From Agromyces sp. 3263 (GTDB lineage: Bacteria; Actinomycetota; Actinomycetes; Actinomycetales; Microbacteriaceae): a DNA stretch of 64,000 nucleotides. The position numbers and the translations under genes were made by a program. The notes under the pieces are model-generated. The model was given only the letters and a program-made list of their open reading frames with translations, made no database searches and had not been told where the DNA came from. Positions within the stretch are counted from its first letter, which is position 1. Each line of letters starts with the position of its first letter. The stretch lies in contig NZ_JAVDUV010000001.1 in assembly GCF_031456545.1 (NCBI RefSeq), forward strand, positions 2,480,001 to 2,544,000, in the 5' to 3' direction. Positions 49,628 to 59,232 of this stretch are shown one piece after another.

Positions 49628-49670
49628 AAACCCTTCAACTCCCGCAGATTCCGCGGAAGTTGGGGGGTTT
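49628..49670 (+). terminator. Terminator after tRNA-Ser
   Basis: Hairpin AAACCCTTCAACT / AGTTGGGGGGTTT (13 pairs including two G-T), closing a loop of about 17 bases, then TTTCTC. Directly after the encoded CCA. Confidence 0.8.
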
Positions 49671-49765
49671 CTCGGTGTGTGGCCTGCGCACCGAGCGTCC
49701 CCGCGTCCCCAGTTCCGACGCTCCTTCTCCAGCTCGTCGGACGCCGCTCCTAGACTCGATGCACC

Positions 49766-50380
49766 ATGAACTTCGACGACGTCCTTCTCGCACTGCTCTC
49801 GCGCCGCGCCCGGAGTGGGTACGAGCTGAAGAAGTGGCTCGACGTCGAGGGCATCTTCTTGCGTGCGAACGCGGATCCGTCGCAGATCTACCGCACGCTT
49901 CGCCGTCTCGAGAAGCGGGGTCTCATCATGCACGAGACCATGCGCAAGAGCGGCCCCGAGGCGAAGGTGTACGCCATTACGACCGCGGGGGCGGACTACC
50001 TTCGGGAGCTCGCCGCGAGGCCGTACGAGCCGCCCGCACGGTGGCAGGAGGTCGACTTCACGGCGCGACTGGCATTGCTCGGTCCGATCCGGCCCGAGAC
50101 CATCGTCGACATCATCGACCGCGAGATCGCGTTCCGCCGCGATCAGGTGCGCCGATTCCGCGAACGCTCCCTCGCCGAGGAGGCGGGCAGCGGCCTGATC
50201 GACTACGACACCGACCTGCTCGCCGAGCTCATCGACGAGCTCGACCAGCAGGGCCGAGACGCGACTGACGCGTGGCTGGAGTGGCTCGACGGGATGCGGG
50301 CACGGTGGTCGCGCTACGGCGATCACGCATCGAGCAGCCCGGCCCCGTCGTCCAGCTCGGATGCCAGTTCCGCCAGCTGA
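49766..50380 (+). CDS. PadR-family transcriptional regulator
   Basis: 204 residues. A winged-helix domain (LLALLSRRARSGYELKKWLD ... DPSQIYRTLRRLEKRGLI ... VYAITTAGADYLREL) is followed by a helical dimerisation domain with FTARLALLGPIRPETIVDII. TAGACT (49751-49756) lies nine bases before ATG. The last 58 bases overlap the sulfatase gene in antisense. It sits at the end of the sulfatase operon and is probably its regulator. Confidence 0.88.
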   Translation: MNFDDVLLALLSRRARSGYELKKWLDVEGIFLRANADPSQIYRTLRRLEKRGLIMHETMRKSGPEAKVYAITTAGADYLRELAARPYEPPARWQEVDFTARLALLGPIRPETIVDIIDREIAFRRDQVRRFRERSLAEEAGSGLIDYDTDLLAELIDELDQQGRDATDAWLEWLDGMRARWSRYGDHASSSPAPSSSSDASSAS

Positions 50381-52104
50381 TCCCCGCTGATGCCGGGCAC
50401 GGCCGCGGCGGCCAGGACGACCGGGTCCGCTCCCGCGAAGTCCGACACGAACGGCGAACCGAGCTCCGGGACGATCCGGTCCAGCACGGCGCGGGCGCGG
50501 TCGTCGGCGAGCAGGTCCCGGAGGGGCGTCGTGCGCAGCACGGAGTCATCGGGGAACTGGGTCCGCCGTGCAGCGGTGCTGCGCGATCGCTCGGCCTGTT
50601 CCCAGTGCCGGTCGACCTGAAGGTGCTTCCGCGTGACGTCGCCCTCGGCGGGCAACCCGAGGCGCACGAACTGCTCGGCCGGCGCATCGTTCGCGCGCAT
50701 GAGGTCGACCAGCAGCGACGCCATCCGCAGCTCGAGCTCGTCGTCGCGCAACGGATGGTCCTGATCCGGATCCGTCTGCAGGTCGAAGAGCAGCGTGCCG
50801 TACTCCCAGGGGTTGCCGAGGGTCCACGCGGGCACCTTGAGCAGTGGCACGCCCTTGGTGAAGTCGAAGCCCGGGACGAACTCCGCCTCGCGCAGTTCCT
50901 CCACGGCGAATCGGCTGCGCATGTGCGTGGGCATCAGCGTGTACTCGAAGAGCGGCGAGTTCGATGGATCGGCGCAGGCGCGCATGTACACGTACCGTCC
51001 GTCGGTGACGTTGACGTGACCGCCGTGCGCGCCGAACAGTGCTCCCTCGCGCACCGGCGTATCGGAGCGGACGACCTCGCCGAGCGGATGGCCCTGCATG
51101 TCGGGCGTGAGGCCGATCGAGAAGTAGTCGAGCAGGGTCGGGCCGATGTCGACCGTCTGCACGAGGCTCTCGCGCCGCTCGCCGTGCACGCCGGTCCTCG
51201 GGTCCCAGATGTACAGCGGCGTGTGGATGGACTCGTCGTACCACGGCATCACCGATTTGCCCCACCAGCCGTGCTCACCGAGGAGGAAGCCATGATCGGT
51301 GCAGACGATGAGCATCGTGTCCCGCCACAGGTCGTGCTCATCCATGACGTCGAGCACGCGACCGAGCGAGCGGTCGCACATCGAGACCAGCGCGAAGTAC
51401 GAGCGTCGGGCGATCTCGATCTCATCGTCGGTCTCGGTGACCCGACGGTACGACGGCCAATCGAAGACGATCTCCTCGTCGCCGAGTCCGTACTGCTGCC
51501 GGTACCGGTCGTAGCTGAAGAACGGTTCGTGCGGATCGAATGTCTCGAGGTGCAGCAGCCAGCCGTCCTCGTCGAGGTTCGTCGAGATGAACTGCAGGCC
51601 GGCGTCGAACGTCATGGTCTGCGGATGCTTCGCCTCATCGGTCAGGTACAGCCGGTTGATCCAGTCCTGCCTGGCGAGGAAGTGCTCGGGGTTGAGGTTG
51701 GCGGGTGGCTCCGGGTCGGCGACGTGGCCCTTCCACAGGTCGCCCTCCTGCCCGCGGAAGAACTCGTAGGTGTTGAAGCGGTTATGGTACGTGCCCGCGC
51801 CGTCCTCCCAGTAGTGCGCGTGATCCGTCACGAGGTGCGTGTAGATCCCGGCCTGCTTGAGCATCTCGGGCACCGAATCGTCGAACGGCTCCAACGGCCC
51901 CCACGAACGGTGGAGGAAGTTGTGCCGGCCGGTGTGCAGTTCCCGCCGTGCCGGCATGCAGGGCATGCTGCCCGCGTAGCACTGGTCGAACACCGCGGTT
52001 CGCGCCGCAAGGCGCTCGAAGTTCGGTGCGTCGACGTCGGCGCCTCCGTACCCGGGCAGCAGACGGCGGTTCAAGCTGTCGAACATCACGACGATGGCAC
52101 GCAC
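50323..52104 (-). CDS. Cys-type sulfatase (S1 family)
   Basis: A 593-residue sulfatase. D9 at the N-terminus (AIVVMFDSLNRR) is a calcium ligand, and the signature CMPARRELHTG at residues 49-59 carries the CxPxR motif whose Cys49 must be turned into formylglycine. HETFDPHEPF-like LETFDPHEPFF and TDHGFLLGEHG supply further metal and sulfate ligands. No signal peptide is seen, so it acts in the cytoplasm. Start GTG 52104 shares one base with the stop of the ATPase gene upstream (TAGTG). An activating enzyme is encoded at 57481. Substrate unknown. Confidence 0.93.
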   Translation of the reverse strand: MRAIVVMFDSLNRRLLPGYGGADVDAPNFERLAARTAVFDQCYAGSMPCMPARRELHTGRHNFLHRSWGPLEPFDDSVPEMLKQAGIYTHLVTDHAHYWEDGAGTYHNRFNTYEFFRGQEGDLWKGHVADPEPPANLNPEHFLARQDWINRLYLTDEAKHPQTMTFDAGLQFISTNLDEDGWLLHLETFDPHEPFFSYDRYRQQYGLGDEEIVFDWPSYRRVTETDDEIEIARRSYFALVSMCDRSLGRVLDVMDEHDLWRDTMLIVCTDHGFLLGEHGWWGKSVMPWYDESIHTPLYIWDPRTGVHGERRESLVQTVDIGPTLLDYFSIGLTPDMQGHPLGEVVRSDTPVREGALFGAHGGHVNVTDGRYVYMRACADPSNSPLFEYTLMPTHMRSRFAVEELREAEFVPGFDFTKGVPLLKVPAWTLGNPWEYGTLLFDLQTDPDQDHPLRDDELELRMASLLVDLMRANDAPAEQFVRLGLPAEGDVTRKHLQVDRHWEQAERSRSTAARRTQFPDDSVLRTTPLRDLLADDRARAVLDRIVPELGSPFVSDFAGADPVVLAAAAVPGISGDQLAELASELDDGAGLLDA

Positions 52105-52979
52105 TACATGGCCTCCTGCTGCTGGGTGATGAGCATCTGCGAGTCGAGGAACCGTCGCCGCGCTGCTCGGCGGTCGCGTTGCATGATCGGGTCGGCGATC
52201 GGGGCGGCCATCAGGAGCCGCTTCGAGTAGGCGTGATGCGGATTCGAGGTGATCGTGTCGCCGTCGCCGATCTCCACGATGTCCCCGCGGTACATCACGG
52301 CGACCCGGTGGCTGATCGCGCGCACCACCGACAGGTCGTGCGAGATGAACAGGTAGGACACCCCGGTGCGCTCCTGGATCTCGATGAGCAGGTCGAGCAC
52401 TCGGGACTGGGTCGACAGGTCGAGGGCGGAGACCGGCTCGTCGCACACGATGAGCTTCGGATCCAGGGCCAGGGCGCGGGCGATGGCGACCCGCTGCCGC
52501 TGCCCGCCGGAGAACTCGCGCGGATACCGGTGCTCGGCATCCGCGGGGAGGTCGACGGCGTCGAGCAGTTGCTGCACGCGGCGCTCGGCCTCCGCCCTGC
52601 CCTGCGGCTGGACCGAGAGCGGTTCACCGAGTATCTCGCCGATCGTCATGGCGGGGTTGAGCGAGCTGTACGGATCCTGGAACACCACCTGGATGTCCGT
52701 CGAGAGCGCCCGGCGCTGCCTGGCGCCGAGATGCGAGATGTCGCGTCCGGCGAACTCGATGCCGCCGCTCGCGATCGGCACGAGCCCGAGGATGGCCCGG
52801 CCGAGCGTGGTCTTGCCCGAGCCCGATTCGCCCACCAAGCCGAGCGTCTCGCCCGGGCGGATGTCGATGGACACCCCGTTGAGCGCGCGGAACGGGGGTT
52901 TGCGCCAGCCCTTCACCGGGAACTCGACGACGAGATCGCGGGCGTCGAGCAGGCGTGCTCCCGTCGTGGCGGTGCCCAT
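52104..52979 (-). CDS. Oligopeptide-type ABC transporter ATPase (OppF/DppF)
   Basis: A 291-residue ABC ATPase. Walker [11 protein letters not shown] (about 45-54), the Q-loop [11 protein letters not shown], signature [16 protein letters not shown], Walker [13 protein letters not shown] and H-loop ISHDLSVV are all present; the C-terminal oligopeptide extension ([12 protein letters not shown]) follows. One of two ATPases for the importer encoded by the genes upstream. Its start is two bases after the fusion protein's stop. Confidence 0.93.
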   Translation of the reverse strand: MGTATTGARLLDARDLVVEFPVKGWRKPPFRALNGVSIDIRPGETLGLVGESGSGKTTLGRAILGLVPIASGGIEFAGRDISHLGARQRRALSTDIQVVFQDPYSSLNPAMTIGEILGEPLSVQPQGRAEAERRVQQLLDAVDLPADAEHRYPREFSGGQRQRVAIARALALDPKLIVCDEPVSALDLSTQSRVLDLLIEIQERTGVSYLFISHDLSVVRAISHRVAVMYRGDIVEIGDGDTITSNPHHAYSKRLLMAAPIADPIMQRDRRAARRRFLDSQMLITQQQEAM

Positions 52980-52981
52980 GG

Positions 52982-54739
52982 TCAGTTCTCCTTCGCGTCG
53001 GACACGAGCTCGCCCCGTGCCTCGACGCCGTCGAGGGTCGATTCGAGGAGCATGCGCGTGTAGGGGTGTCGCGGTTGCCGGAAGATGTCGTGCACCGGGC
53101 CCTGTTCGACGACGCAGCCGCGGCGCATGACCACCACCCGGTCGCACAGGTCGGCGACGACCCCGAGGTTGTGGGTGACGAGCATGACGCCCATCCCGGA
53201 CTCCTGCTGCAGGTCGCGCAGGAGGTCGAGCACGTCGGCCTGGACGGTGACGTCGAGGGCGGTCGTCGGCTCGTCGGCGATGAGCAGTCTCGGATTGCAC
53301 GACACCGCGCCGGCGATCAGCACGCGCTGCGCCATCCCACCCGAGATCTCATGCGGGTAGGCGGCGAATGTGCGTTTCGGGTCGGCGATCCCGACCCGTG
53401 CGAGCAGGGCCAGTGCCCGCCGTTCGGCCTCCCGGTTCGAGATGCCGAGCACGGCCACCATCGGCTCGACGAGCTGGAAGCCGATCCGGAACGCCGGGTC
53501 GAGATTGCTCATGGGCTCCTGCGGCACATAGGCGATGCCCGTGCCCCGCAGCCCCCGGAAGGCGGAGCGATCCGCCCCGGCGAGCTGGGTTCCCTCGAAC
53601 AGGATGGACCCGGCGACGACGCGCCCGCCTCGCGGGAGCAGCCCGAGGATGGAGAACGCCGTCTGCGTCTTGCCCGAGCCGGATTCACCCACGACGCCGA
53701 CGATCTCGCCGTCCCGGATGTCGAATCCCACGTCCTCGACGACGACGGTCGGTTCTTCGGCTGATCCGTACGCGACGCTGAGTCCGCGCACCGACAGCAG
53801 CACGGCGGGGTCGCCGTCGACCGCCGCCCGGAGTGGCGTCGGGGTCTTCGACGAGCTCGGCGCCCCGTCCGTCCGGCCGCCCTGGAGCGCGTCGCGGACG
53901 GCGTTCGCGAAGAGCACGAGCGCGGCGACGGTGAGGGAGATCATCAGGCCGGGCCAGACCACGGTCAGCGGCGCGACGTAGATGTTCGAGAAGGCGTCCT
54001 GCAGCATGCCGCCCCATGTCGGGGTGTTCTGGTCCCCGAGGCCGAGGAACTCGAGTCCGGATTGGATCATGATCGCGATGCCGGCGACGATCGACGTGTC
54101 GATGATGATGGGGGACCGGACGACGCGCAGGATGTGCCGTGCGATGATGCGCGCATCGCTCAGGCCCGAGACCCGCGCCGCATCGACGTACAGCTCGTGC
54201 CTGACCGCGATGACCTGGTTGCGCGTGAGACGGAAGTAGCCGGGTGCCAGCATCACGCCGAACACGGCCATGCTCGCGGAGACCGACCCGCCGAGCGTCT
54301 GGAACAGGGCGAGCAGCACGATCATGGCCGGGAGCGCCATGATGGCGTTCGACACCCAGCTGGAGGCGCTGTCGAAGGACTTCCCGAAGTAGCCGGCGAC
54401 GAGACCGGTCGATGTGCCGAGGACCAGCGCGATCGAGACGGCGATGAGGGCGCCGATGAGCGTGTTCCGCCCGCCCGACACGAGTCGGCTGAGGATGTCG
54501 CGGCCGACGCTGTCGCCCCCGAGCAGGTAGTCGCTGCCGGGGGGCGCCAGGATCATGTCCAACCGCACCGCGGTCGGCGAGTTCGCCATGAGGAACGGGC
54601 CGACGATGCTGAGCAGCACCACGAATGCGAGCACGATGAGGGCGGTGCGTCCCAGCGGATTCCCGAGGACGACCCGGGTGACGGACGTCCGCGGTCGGGC
54701 GGCCGCGGCGATCGCCACGGTGGAGGGTGCGCCGGTCAT
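52982..54739 (-). CDS. ABC transporter permease-ATPase fusion (DppC-DppD)
   Basis: 585 residues. Residues 1-285 form a DppC-type permease: five to six helices with the EAA-like segment around [20 protein letters not shown], and [13 protein letters not shown] near the start. Residues about 310-585 form an OppD-type ATPase with [10 protein letters not shown], the signature [29 protein letters not shown] and [10 protein letters not shown], ending in an oligopeptide-family tail. A fused layout found in several actinobacteria. ATGA overlap with the upstream permease gene. Confidence 0.93.
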   Translation of the reverse strand: MTGAPSTVAIAAAARPRTSVTRVVLGNPLGRTALIVLAFVVLLSIVGPFLMANSPTAVRLDMILAPPGSDYLLGGDSVGRDILSRLVSGGRNTLIGALIAVSIALVLGTSTGLVAGYFGKSFDSASSWVSNAIMALPAMIVLLALFQTLGGSVSASMAVFGVMLAPGYFRLTRNQVIAVRHELYVDAARVSGLSDARIIARHILRVVRSPIIIDTSIVAGIAIMIQSGLEFLGLGDQNTPTWGGMLQDAFSNIYVAPLTVVWPGLMISLTVAALVLFANAVRDALQGGRTDGAPSSSKTPTPLRAAVDGDPAVLLSVRGLSVAYGSAEEPTVVVEDVGFDIRDGEIVGVVGESGSGKTQTAFSILGLLPRGGRVVAGSILFEGTQLAGADRSAFRGLRGTGIAYVPQEPMSNLDPAFRIGFQLVEPMVAVLGISNREAERRALALLARVGIADPKRTFAAYPHEISGGMAQRVLIAGAVSCNPRLLIADEPTTALDVTVQADVLDLLRDLQQESGMGVMLVTHNLGVVADLCDRVVVMRRGCVVEQGPVHDIFRQPRHPYTRMLLESTLDGVEARGELVSDAKEN

Positions 54740-55677
54740 TGCAGTCTCGCTTTCGGGCTGATCCACGCGCTCGCGAGGTCGATCACGAGATTGACCACCA
54801 CGACGAGGATGACGAGCACCACGACAATGCCCATGATCGCGGGGACATCGCCTTGGATGGAGGAGTTGACAGTCAGGGTGCCGAGCCCGGGAACAGCGAA
54901 GATGCGCTCGATCACGACCGCCCCGCCGAGGAGCCCGATGAACTGCAGCGACAGCACCGTGAGCGCGGGCGGCGCAGCGTTGCGCAGCACGTGTCGCAGG
55001 AGCAGCGAGCTGCGTCGCACGCCACGCGCCTCGAGCGTGCGCACGTAGTCGTGCTCGAGGACGTCGAGGAAGGCGCCGCGGATCTGCTGGGCCGCGGACG
55101 CGATGCCACCGACCACCAGCGCCGTCACCGGCAGGACCAGGCTCAGCGCCCACGCACCCGGATCGTCGCCGAACGGCACGTACCCGGTCGCAGGGAACAC
55201 CGAGAGGTTCACGGCGAAGACCAGCACCAGCATGAGCGCGACCCAGAAGTTCGGGAGCGAGAATCCGATCACGGAGACGAACTGGAGCACCTTGTCCACG
55301 GCCCCGCCGCGGACCGCGGCGGTCACGCCGAGGACGAGGCTGATCACGGCAGTGGCGAGCACCGCGAGGATCACCATCGACAGCGTGACGGGAAGCCGGT
55401 TCGACACCATGTCGGTGACCGGTTCGCTCGTGAACCACGAGACGCCGAAGTCGCCCTGCAGGGCGTCGGCGAGCCAGTCGAGGTACTGCTCGATCAGGGG
55501 CCGGTCCAATCCCAGTTCCGCGGCCTTCGCGGCGAGCTCGGCCTCGGTCGCGCTCTCGCCGAGCATGTTGCGTGCCGCATCGGCCGCGGTCGAGGAGATG
55601 AGGAGGAACGAGACGGTCGAGATCACGAAGACCAGGACGACACCGGCCATGGCCCGGCGCAGGATGAACAACGTCAT
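54736..55677 (-). CDS. Oligopeptide-type ABC permease (DppB)
   Basis: A 313-residue membrane permease with about six helices. It has the DppB opening MTLFILRRAMAGVVLVFVIS, the LGLDRPLIEQYLDWL periplasmic segment, and the EAA loop (LEHDYVRTLEARGVRRSSLL). The last four bases overlap the fusion gene start. Together with the fusion, DppF and the binding protein it forms a complete importer. Confidence 0.93.
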   Translation of the reverse strand: MTLFILRRAMAGVVLVFVISTVSFLLISSTAADAARNMLGESATEAELAAKAAELGLDRPLIEQYLDWLADALQGDFGVSWFTSEPVTDMVSNRLPVTLSMVILAVLATAVISLVLGVTAAVRGGAVDKVLQFVSVIGFSLPNFWVALMLVLVFAVNLSVFPATGYVPFGDDPGAWALSLVLPVTALVVGGIASAAQQIRGAFLDVLEHDYVRTLEARGVRRSSLLLRHVLRNAAPPALTVLSLQFIGLLGGAVVIERIFAVPGLGTLTVNSSIQGDVPAIMGIVVVLVILVVVVNLVIDLASAWISPKARLQ

Positions 55678-55732
55678 GCGGATGCTCCATTCATGCCGGA
55701 GGGGCGGCCACGCCGGCCGCCCTCCGGGTCGA

Positions 55733-57271
55733 TCACTGTGCGGGTGCGAAGTTCCGGATCCAGGGAACGACGTTCCACGCCTGCGGCGTCGCCCGCACGT
55801 CGGTCGACGTGGCCAGCAGCGTGTTGGCGCGGAACCACGGAGCCATCCACGCCTGGTCGACGAGATACTCGTTGGCGGCCTGGAACGCCGCCACCTGCTC
55901 GTCGCCGGTCGAGAACTGCGCCGCTTCCAGCAGGGCGGTCATCGTCGGGTCGTCGACATGCGAAGTGTTCCAGGGCGAGCCGGCGGTGCCGAACTTGCGG
56001 AAGTCCTGCCACGGCGACTGGCTTCCCAGCGAGAACCAGAACATCGGGTACTTGCCCGAGAGGAGTTCCGGGATCGTGGCATCCGCCGCGATCTTCTCGA
56101 ACGTCACGTCGATGCCGATCTGGCCGAGCTGCTGCTTGAGGATCGGCGTGATCTGCGGGAACGACGAGAGGTCGGGCATCGTCACCGCGAAGCCGTCCTC
56201 GAAGCCGGCGTCGGCCATCAGGGCCTTGGCCCGCTTCAGGTCGTACGGATACGCGTCGTCCAGGTCGGCGACGAACGCGTCGCTGCTCGTGTTGAACGTC
56301 TGCGACGTGAGCTCCCCCTCGCCGCGGGCGAGGTTCTCGAGGATGGATCTCGTGTCGATCGCGAGGTTGATGGCCTGACGCACCCGCACGTCGGCGAGCG
56401 CCGGAACGGTCGCCCCCGCGCGGTCGTTCAGGAACAGACCCTGCCAGTCGGTGGGGTACCGTTCGACGGTCAGCCCACTGCCCTCGGCCTCGGACACCTG
56501 CGGCGGGTCCACGAGCGCCACATCGGCCTGGCCGGACTTGAGCGCGTTCAGCCGGGCCGTCGAGTCGGAGATCGGCTTGACGACGATCTCGTCGTAGGGG
56601 AATGCCTCGCTGTTCCAGTAGTCCTCGTTGCGCTCGTACACGTACTCGCTGCCGGGCGTGGCCTTCTCGAGGACGTACGGTCCGCTTCCGATCGCCGTGG
56701 TCGCCTCGTCGCCCGCGCCGAGGGTCGTCGGGCTGGCCATCGCACCGCCCACCACGGCCAGGTAGTTCAACAGCCCCGGGTCGGGGGCGGTGAGCCTGAG
56801 GTTCACCTCGGTGGCGCCGACCACCTCGACCTCGTCGATGGACGCAGCCATGTACGCGTTCTGGCCGGTGCCCGCCTTCAGGTACTCGAGGTTGGCCTTC
56901 ACCGCCTCGCCATCGAACGGCGTTCCGTCGGTGAACTCCACGCCGTCGCGGAGGGTGAGGCTGAGCACGGTGTTGTCGTCGTTGTACGACCACTCGGTCG
57001 CGAGGTTCGGTTGCAGTTGCGCGTCGGGATCGAGCACGAGGAGCGTGTCGTAGACGGGCATCCAGTAGTGGACGCGGTTCCCGATCTCGAGCGCGCCGCG
57101 GTCGAACGAGTTGTTGTCGAATATGGAGGCGATCGTCAGCGTCGCGCCTGCGGACTGTTCAGCATCGGGCTCGCCTCCCGCGGAGCAGGCGGTGAAGGCG
57201 GTGCCGGCCAGCGCGAGCGCGAGGGCCCCGGTGGCGATCCGCCGAAGCGGTCGGGAAGTGCGAGGTTGCAC
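55733..57271 (-). CDS. Substrate-binding lipoprotein, SBP_bac_5 type
   Basis: A 512-residue extracellular binding protein. A basic start (MQPRTSRPLRRIATG), hydrophobic stretch and the lipobox TAFTAC give a lipid anchor. Mature domain I/III motifs include LATEWSYNDDNTVLSLTLRDGVEFTDG-like text (here WSYNDDNTVL and FTDGTPFDGEAVKANL), plus YPYDLKRAKALMADAGFEDG and ATPQAWNVVPWI. Family 5 proteins bind peptides, oligosaccharides or nickel; here the sulfatase context favours a sulfated compound. GTG start with aaggag upstream. Confidence 0.92.
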   Translation of the reverse strand: MQPRTSRPLRRIATGALALALAGTAFTACSAGGEPDAEQSAGATLTIASIFDNNSFDRGALEIGNRVHYWMPVYDTLLVLDPDAQLQPNLATEWSYNDDNTVLSLTLRDGVEFTDGTPFDGEAVKANLEYLKAGTGQNAYMAASIDEVEVVGATEVNLRLTAPDPGLLNYLAVVGGAMASPTTLGAGDEATTAIGSGPYVLEKATPGSEYVYERNEDYWNSEAFPYDEIVVKPISDSTARLNALKSGQADVALVDPPQVSEAEGSGLTVERYPTDWQGLFLNDRAGATVPALADVRVRQAINLAIDTRSILENLARGEGELTSQTFNTSSDAFVADLDDAYPYDLKRAKALMADAGFEDGFAVTMPDLSSFPQITPILKQQLGQIGIDVTFEKIAADATIPELLSGKYPMFWFSLGSQSPWQDFRKFGTAGSPWNTSHVDDPTMTALLEAAQFSTGDEQVAAFQAANEYLVDQAWMAPWFRANTLLATSTDVRATPQAWNVVPWIRNFAPAQ

Positions 57272-57366
57272 GTCATTCTCCTTTGAATGGGTTGCGCTGC
57301 GGACTCGGTGGAGCGCGGTGTGGGCGGGGATCCACTAGATGACTTGTCCTCTAATAGATTCGTCAA

Positions 57367-57394
57367 ATAGTATCGAGTCCACGTCGGCTGTCAA
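57367..57394 (-). promoter_or_regulatory. Consensus promoter for the sulfatase/ABC operon
   Basis: On the minus strand, TTGACA (57389-57394) and TACTAT (57367-57372) are separated by 16 bases, one of the best sigma-70-like matches in the window. It lies about 100 bases before the binding-protein start. The AT-rich stretch 57336-57372 just downstream, with tagatgac/tagattcgtc words, is a candidate repressor site. Confidence 0.7.
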
Positions 57395-57480
57395 GACCGT
57401 GACCGCCGAGGTGGCGATATGGCGGAGCATCCGAAACCGACCGGCTGCCTCATGGAGGCGGGCCACTGAGAGGGGCGATG

Positions 57481-58470
57481 ATGCCGGCACCGCGGAACGC
57501 GCAGTCGAACTGCGGATGCGCCTGCGCGTCGACCACGGCGACCACTCCGAGCCTGGTGGCGGCGCCCAGCATGGTGCCCGTCGCCTCGTTCGCAGGTTCG
57601 CCCCGCAGCCGGCATGCGGTCGAGCAGCGGCCGATCCCGGCCGGCGCCTTCGTGATGGGCGACGCGCGCGGCGACCGGAACGACGGCGATGGCGAGCTCC
57701 CACTGCATCGGGTCGGGCTCAGCGCCTTCTCGATCGACGCGACGACCGTGCGCAGCCGCGACTTCGCCGTGTTCATCGGCGCGACCGGCTACGTCACGGA
57801 TGCGGAGCGATTCGGGTCATCTGCGGTCTTCCACCTCCAGGTCGCGGCGAACCGCGCCGACGTCGTCGGCCCGGCCGGAGGCATCCCCTGGTGGGTCGCG
57901 GTGCGCGGCGCGGACTGGGCGCACCCCGACGGCCCGCTGTCCACCACCGCCGGCCGCGAGGATCACCCCGTGGTGCACGTCAGCTGGAACGACGCGTGGG
58001 CCTACTGCAGGTGGGCGGGCCGCAGACTCCCGACCGAAGCCGAGTGGGAGTACGCCGCCCGGGCGGGCATCGACGGCGCGACCTACCCCTGGGGCGACGA
58101 GCCGGTCGATGCTCCAGGCTGGCGGGCGAACATCTGGCAGGGCCGGTTCCCGGCCACGAACACGGCCGCCGACGGGTGGGCGACCACCGCTCCCGTGGAG
58201 TCGTACCAACCGAATGGGTGGGGGCTGTGGCAGATGGTCGGCAACGTCTGGGAGTGGTGCAGCGACTGGTTCCACCGCGACGCATATTCCGACGCCTCCG
58301 ACACGGACCCGCACGGCCCATCGACGGGCACCCGCCGAGTGCTGCGCGGCGGCTCGTACCTCTGCCACCCGAGCTACTGCAACCGGTTCCGCAACTCGGC
58401 GCGCTCCTCCACTGCTCCGGATGCGTCGATGAGCAACGCCGGCTTCCGTACCGTCGCGCTCCAGCCCTGA
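57481..58470 (+). CDS. Formylglycine-generating enzyme (sulfatase activator)
   Basis: A 329-residue SUMF1/EgtB-fold enzyme that oxidises the sulfatase active-site Cys to formylglycine. Typical segments: IPAGAFVMGDARGD, the TGYVTDAERFGSSAVFHL stretch, HPVVHVSWNDAWAYCRWAGR, RRLPTEAEWEYAARAG, NVWEWCSDWF, and the active-site VLRGGSYLCHPSYCNRF with Cys295 and Cys300 in the CxxxxC spacing of true FGEs. The N-terminal 60 residues include a Cys-rich NCGCAC stretch. agaggggcg precedes the double ATG; 57478 is an alternative start. Divergent from the sulfatase operon. Confidence 0.93.
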   Translation: MPAPRNAQSNCGCACASTTATTPSLVAAPSMVPVASFAGSPRSRHAVEQRPIPAGAFVMGDARGDRNDGDGELPLHRVGLSAFSIDATTVRSRDFAVFIGATGYVTDAERFGSSAVFHLQVAANRADVVGPAGGIPWWVAVRGADWAHPDGPLSTTAGREDHPVVHVSWNDAWAYCRWAGRRLPTEAEWEYAARAGIDGATYPWGDEPVDAPGWRANIWQGRFPATNTAADGWATTAPVESYQPNGWGLWQMVGNVWEWCSDWFHRDAYSDASDTDPHGPSTGTRRVLRGGSYLCHPSYCNRFRNSARSSTAPDASMSNAGFRTVALQP

Positions 58471-58530
58471 AACCGTCGAGCCCGCACTTCTGCCGGGTGA
58501 GGTCGGCTCGGGCCGCGCGCGGAGCGGGGC

Positions 58531-58821
58531 TCAGTGCCAGGCGGATCCGCCGTGAGGCTGCACATTGCCTTCGGGGCGCTCGTCGGCTGGCACCGACGGC
58601 CGACCGGCGGCGTCACCGGATGCGGGATTCCTGCTCGCGACAGGGCGCTTCGTCGCGACGCGGATCCCCTGCCGGACCGCCGCCGTCAGGACGCCCTCGA
58701 CGAAGTCGGGGTCGGAGGTGACGATCGAACGATCGGCGTGGGTGAGCGTGATTTCGCCGTCGTCATACCGCACGGCGACGCCGGCATGGATGACGTACAG
58801 ACTTCCTCGTCTGGTGAGCAC
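58531..58821 (-). CDS. Small uncharacterised protein
   Basis: A 96-residue protein. GTG start with gaggaacacc upstream. The first 55 residues look folded (SLYVIHAGVAVRYDDGE, ITLTHADRSIVTSD, DFVEGVLTAAVRQGI); the rest is Pro/Gly/Glu-rich and disordered, ending GGSAWH. Not recognised. It is divergent from the giant secreted protein gene, with a 411-base spacer between. Confidence 0.6.
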   Translation of the reverse strand: MLTRRGSLYVIHAGVAVRYDDGEITLTHADRSIVTSDPDFVEGVLTAAVRQGIRVATKRPVASRNPASGDAAGRPSVPADERPEGNVQPHGGSAWH

Positions 58822-58869
58822 GGTGTTCCTCGTTCGGGTGTGAGGGCGACCATCGGGTAAGCGGTCAGT

Positions 58870-58915
58870 CTACCGACTCATGGGCCCGGAACCTACCGAC
58901 TCATGGGCCCGGAAC
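58870..58915. repeat. Perfect 23-bp tandem duplication
   Basis: 58870-58892 is repeated exactly at 58893-58915; the unit contains ctaccgactcatgggcccgg. It lies just upstream of the small protein's start, in the spacer before the giant gene. Confidence 0.9.
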
Positions 58916-59031
58916 GGCTGACATGCAGGTCGCGGCATGTGTCGATGTCCGCGTGCGCATCGGTCGGCCGGTGCCCGCAGGTGGCCCCCGAATTGGGGCG
59001 CGTTCCGCGGACCGGAACGGCGTGGCGGTCA

Positions 59032-59061
59032 TTGACGCTGGCGTCGGGCCGGGCGTACTGT
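59032..59061 (+). promoter_or_regulatory. Candidate promoter of the giant secreted protein gene
   Basis: TTGACG (59032-59037) and TACTGT (59056-59061) are 18 bases apart on the plus strand, giving a leader of about 165 bases before ATG 59233. The leader contains a hairpin GGCAGGCG / CGCCTGCC (59172-59191). Confidence 0.5.
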
Positions 59062-59232
59062 CCTCGACTGAGCCTTCTCAACCCGGCGCAGGAACGATGG
59101 CTGTTCCAGCGCATCCCCGGAGGAAGTTCGACGTACTGCACGCAGGTCACCGCATCCGCGGCGACAGGTTCGGCAGGCGCGTGCGCCTGCCCGCCTCCAC
59201 TGACGTACGACCGAACCACGGGGAACGGACGC

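Noticed and set aside
57450..57776. A 108-codon minus-strand frame within the FGE gene
   Set aside because: It overlaps conserved FGE sequence, and its open frame is explained by GC bias.
59062..59232. Possible riboswitch (for example c-di-AMP) in the leader of the giant gene, and likewise upstream of 20307
   Set aside because: I could not find the conserved core elements; only a simple hairpin is visible.
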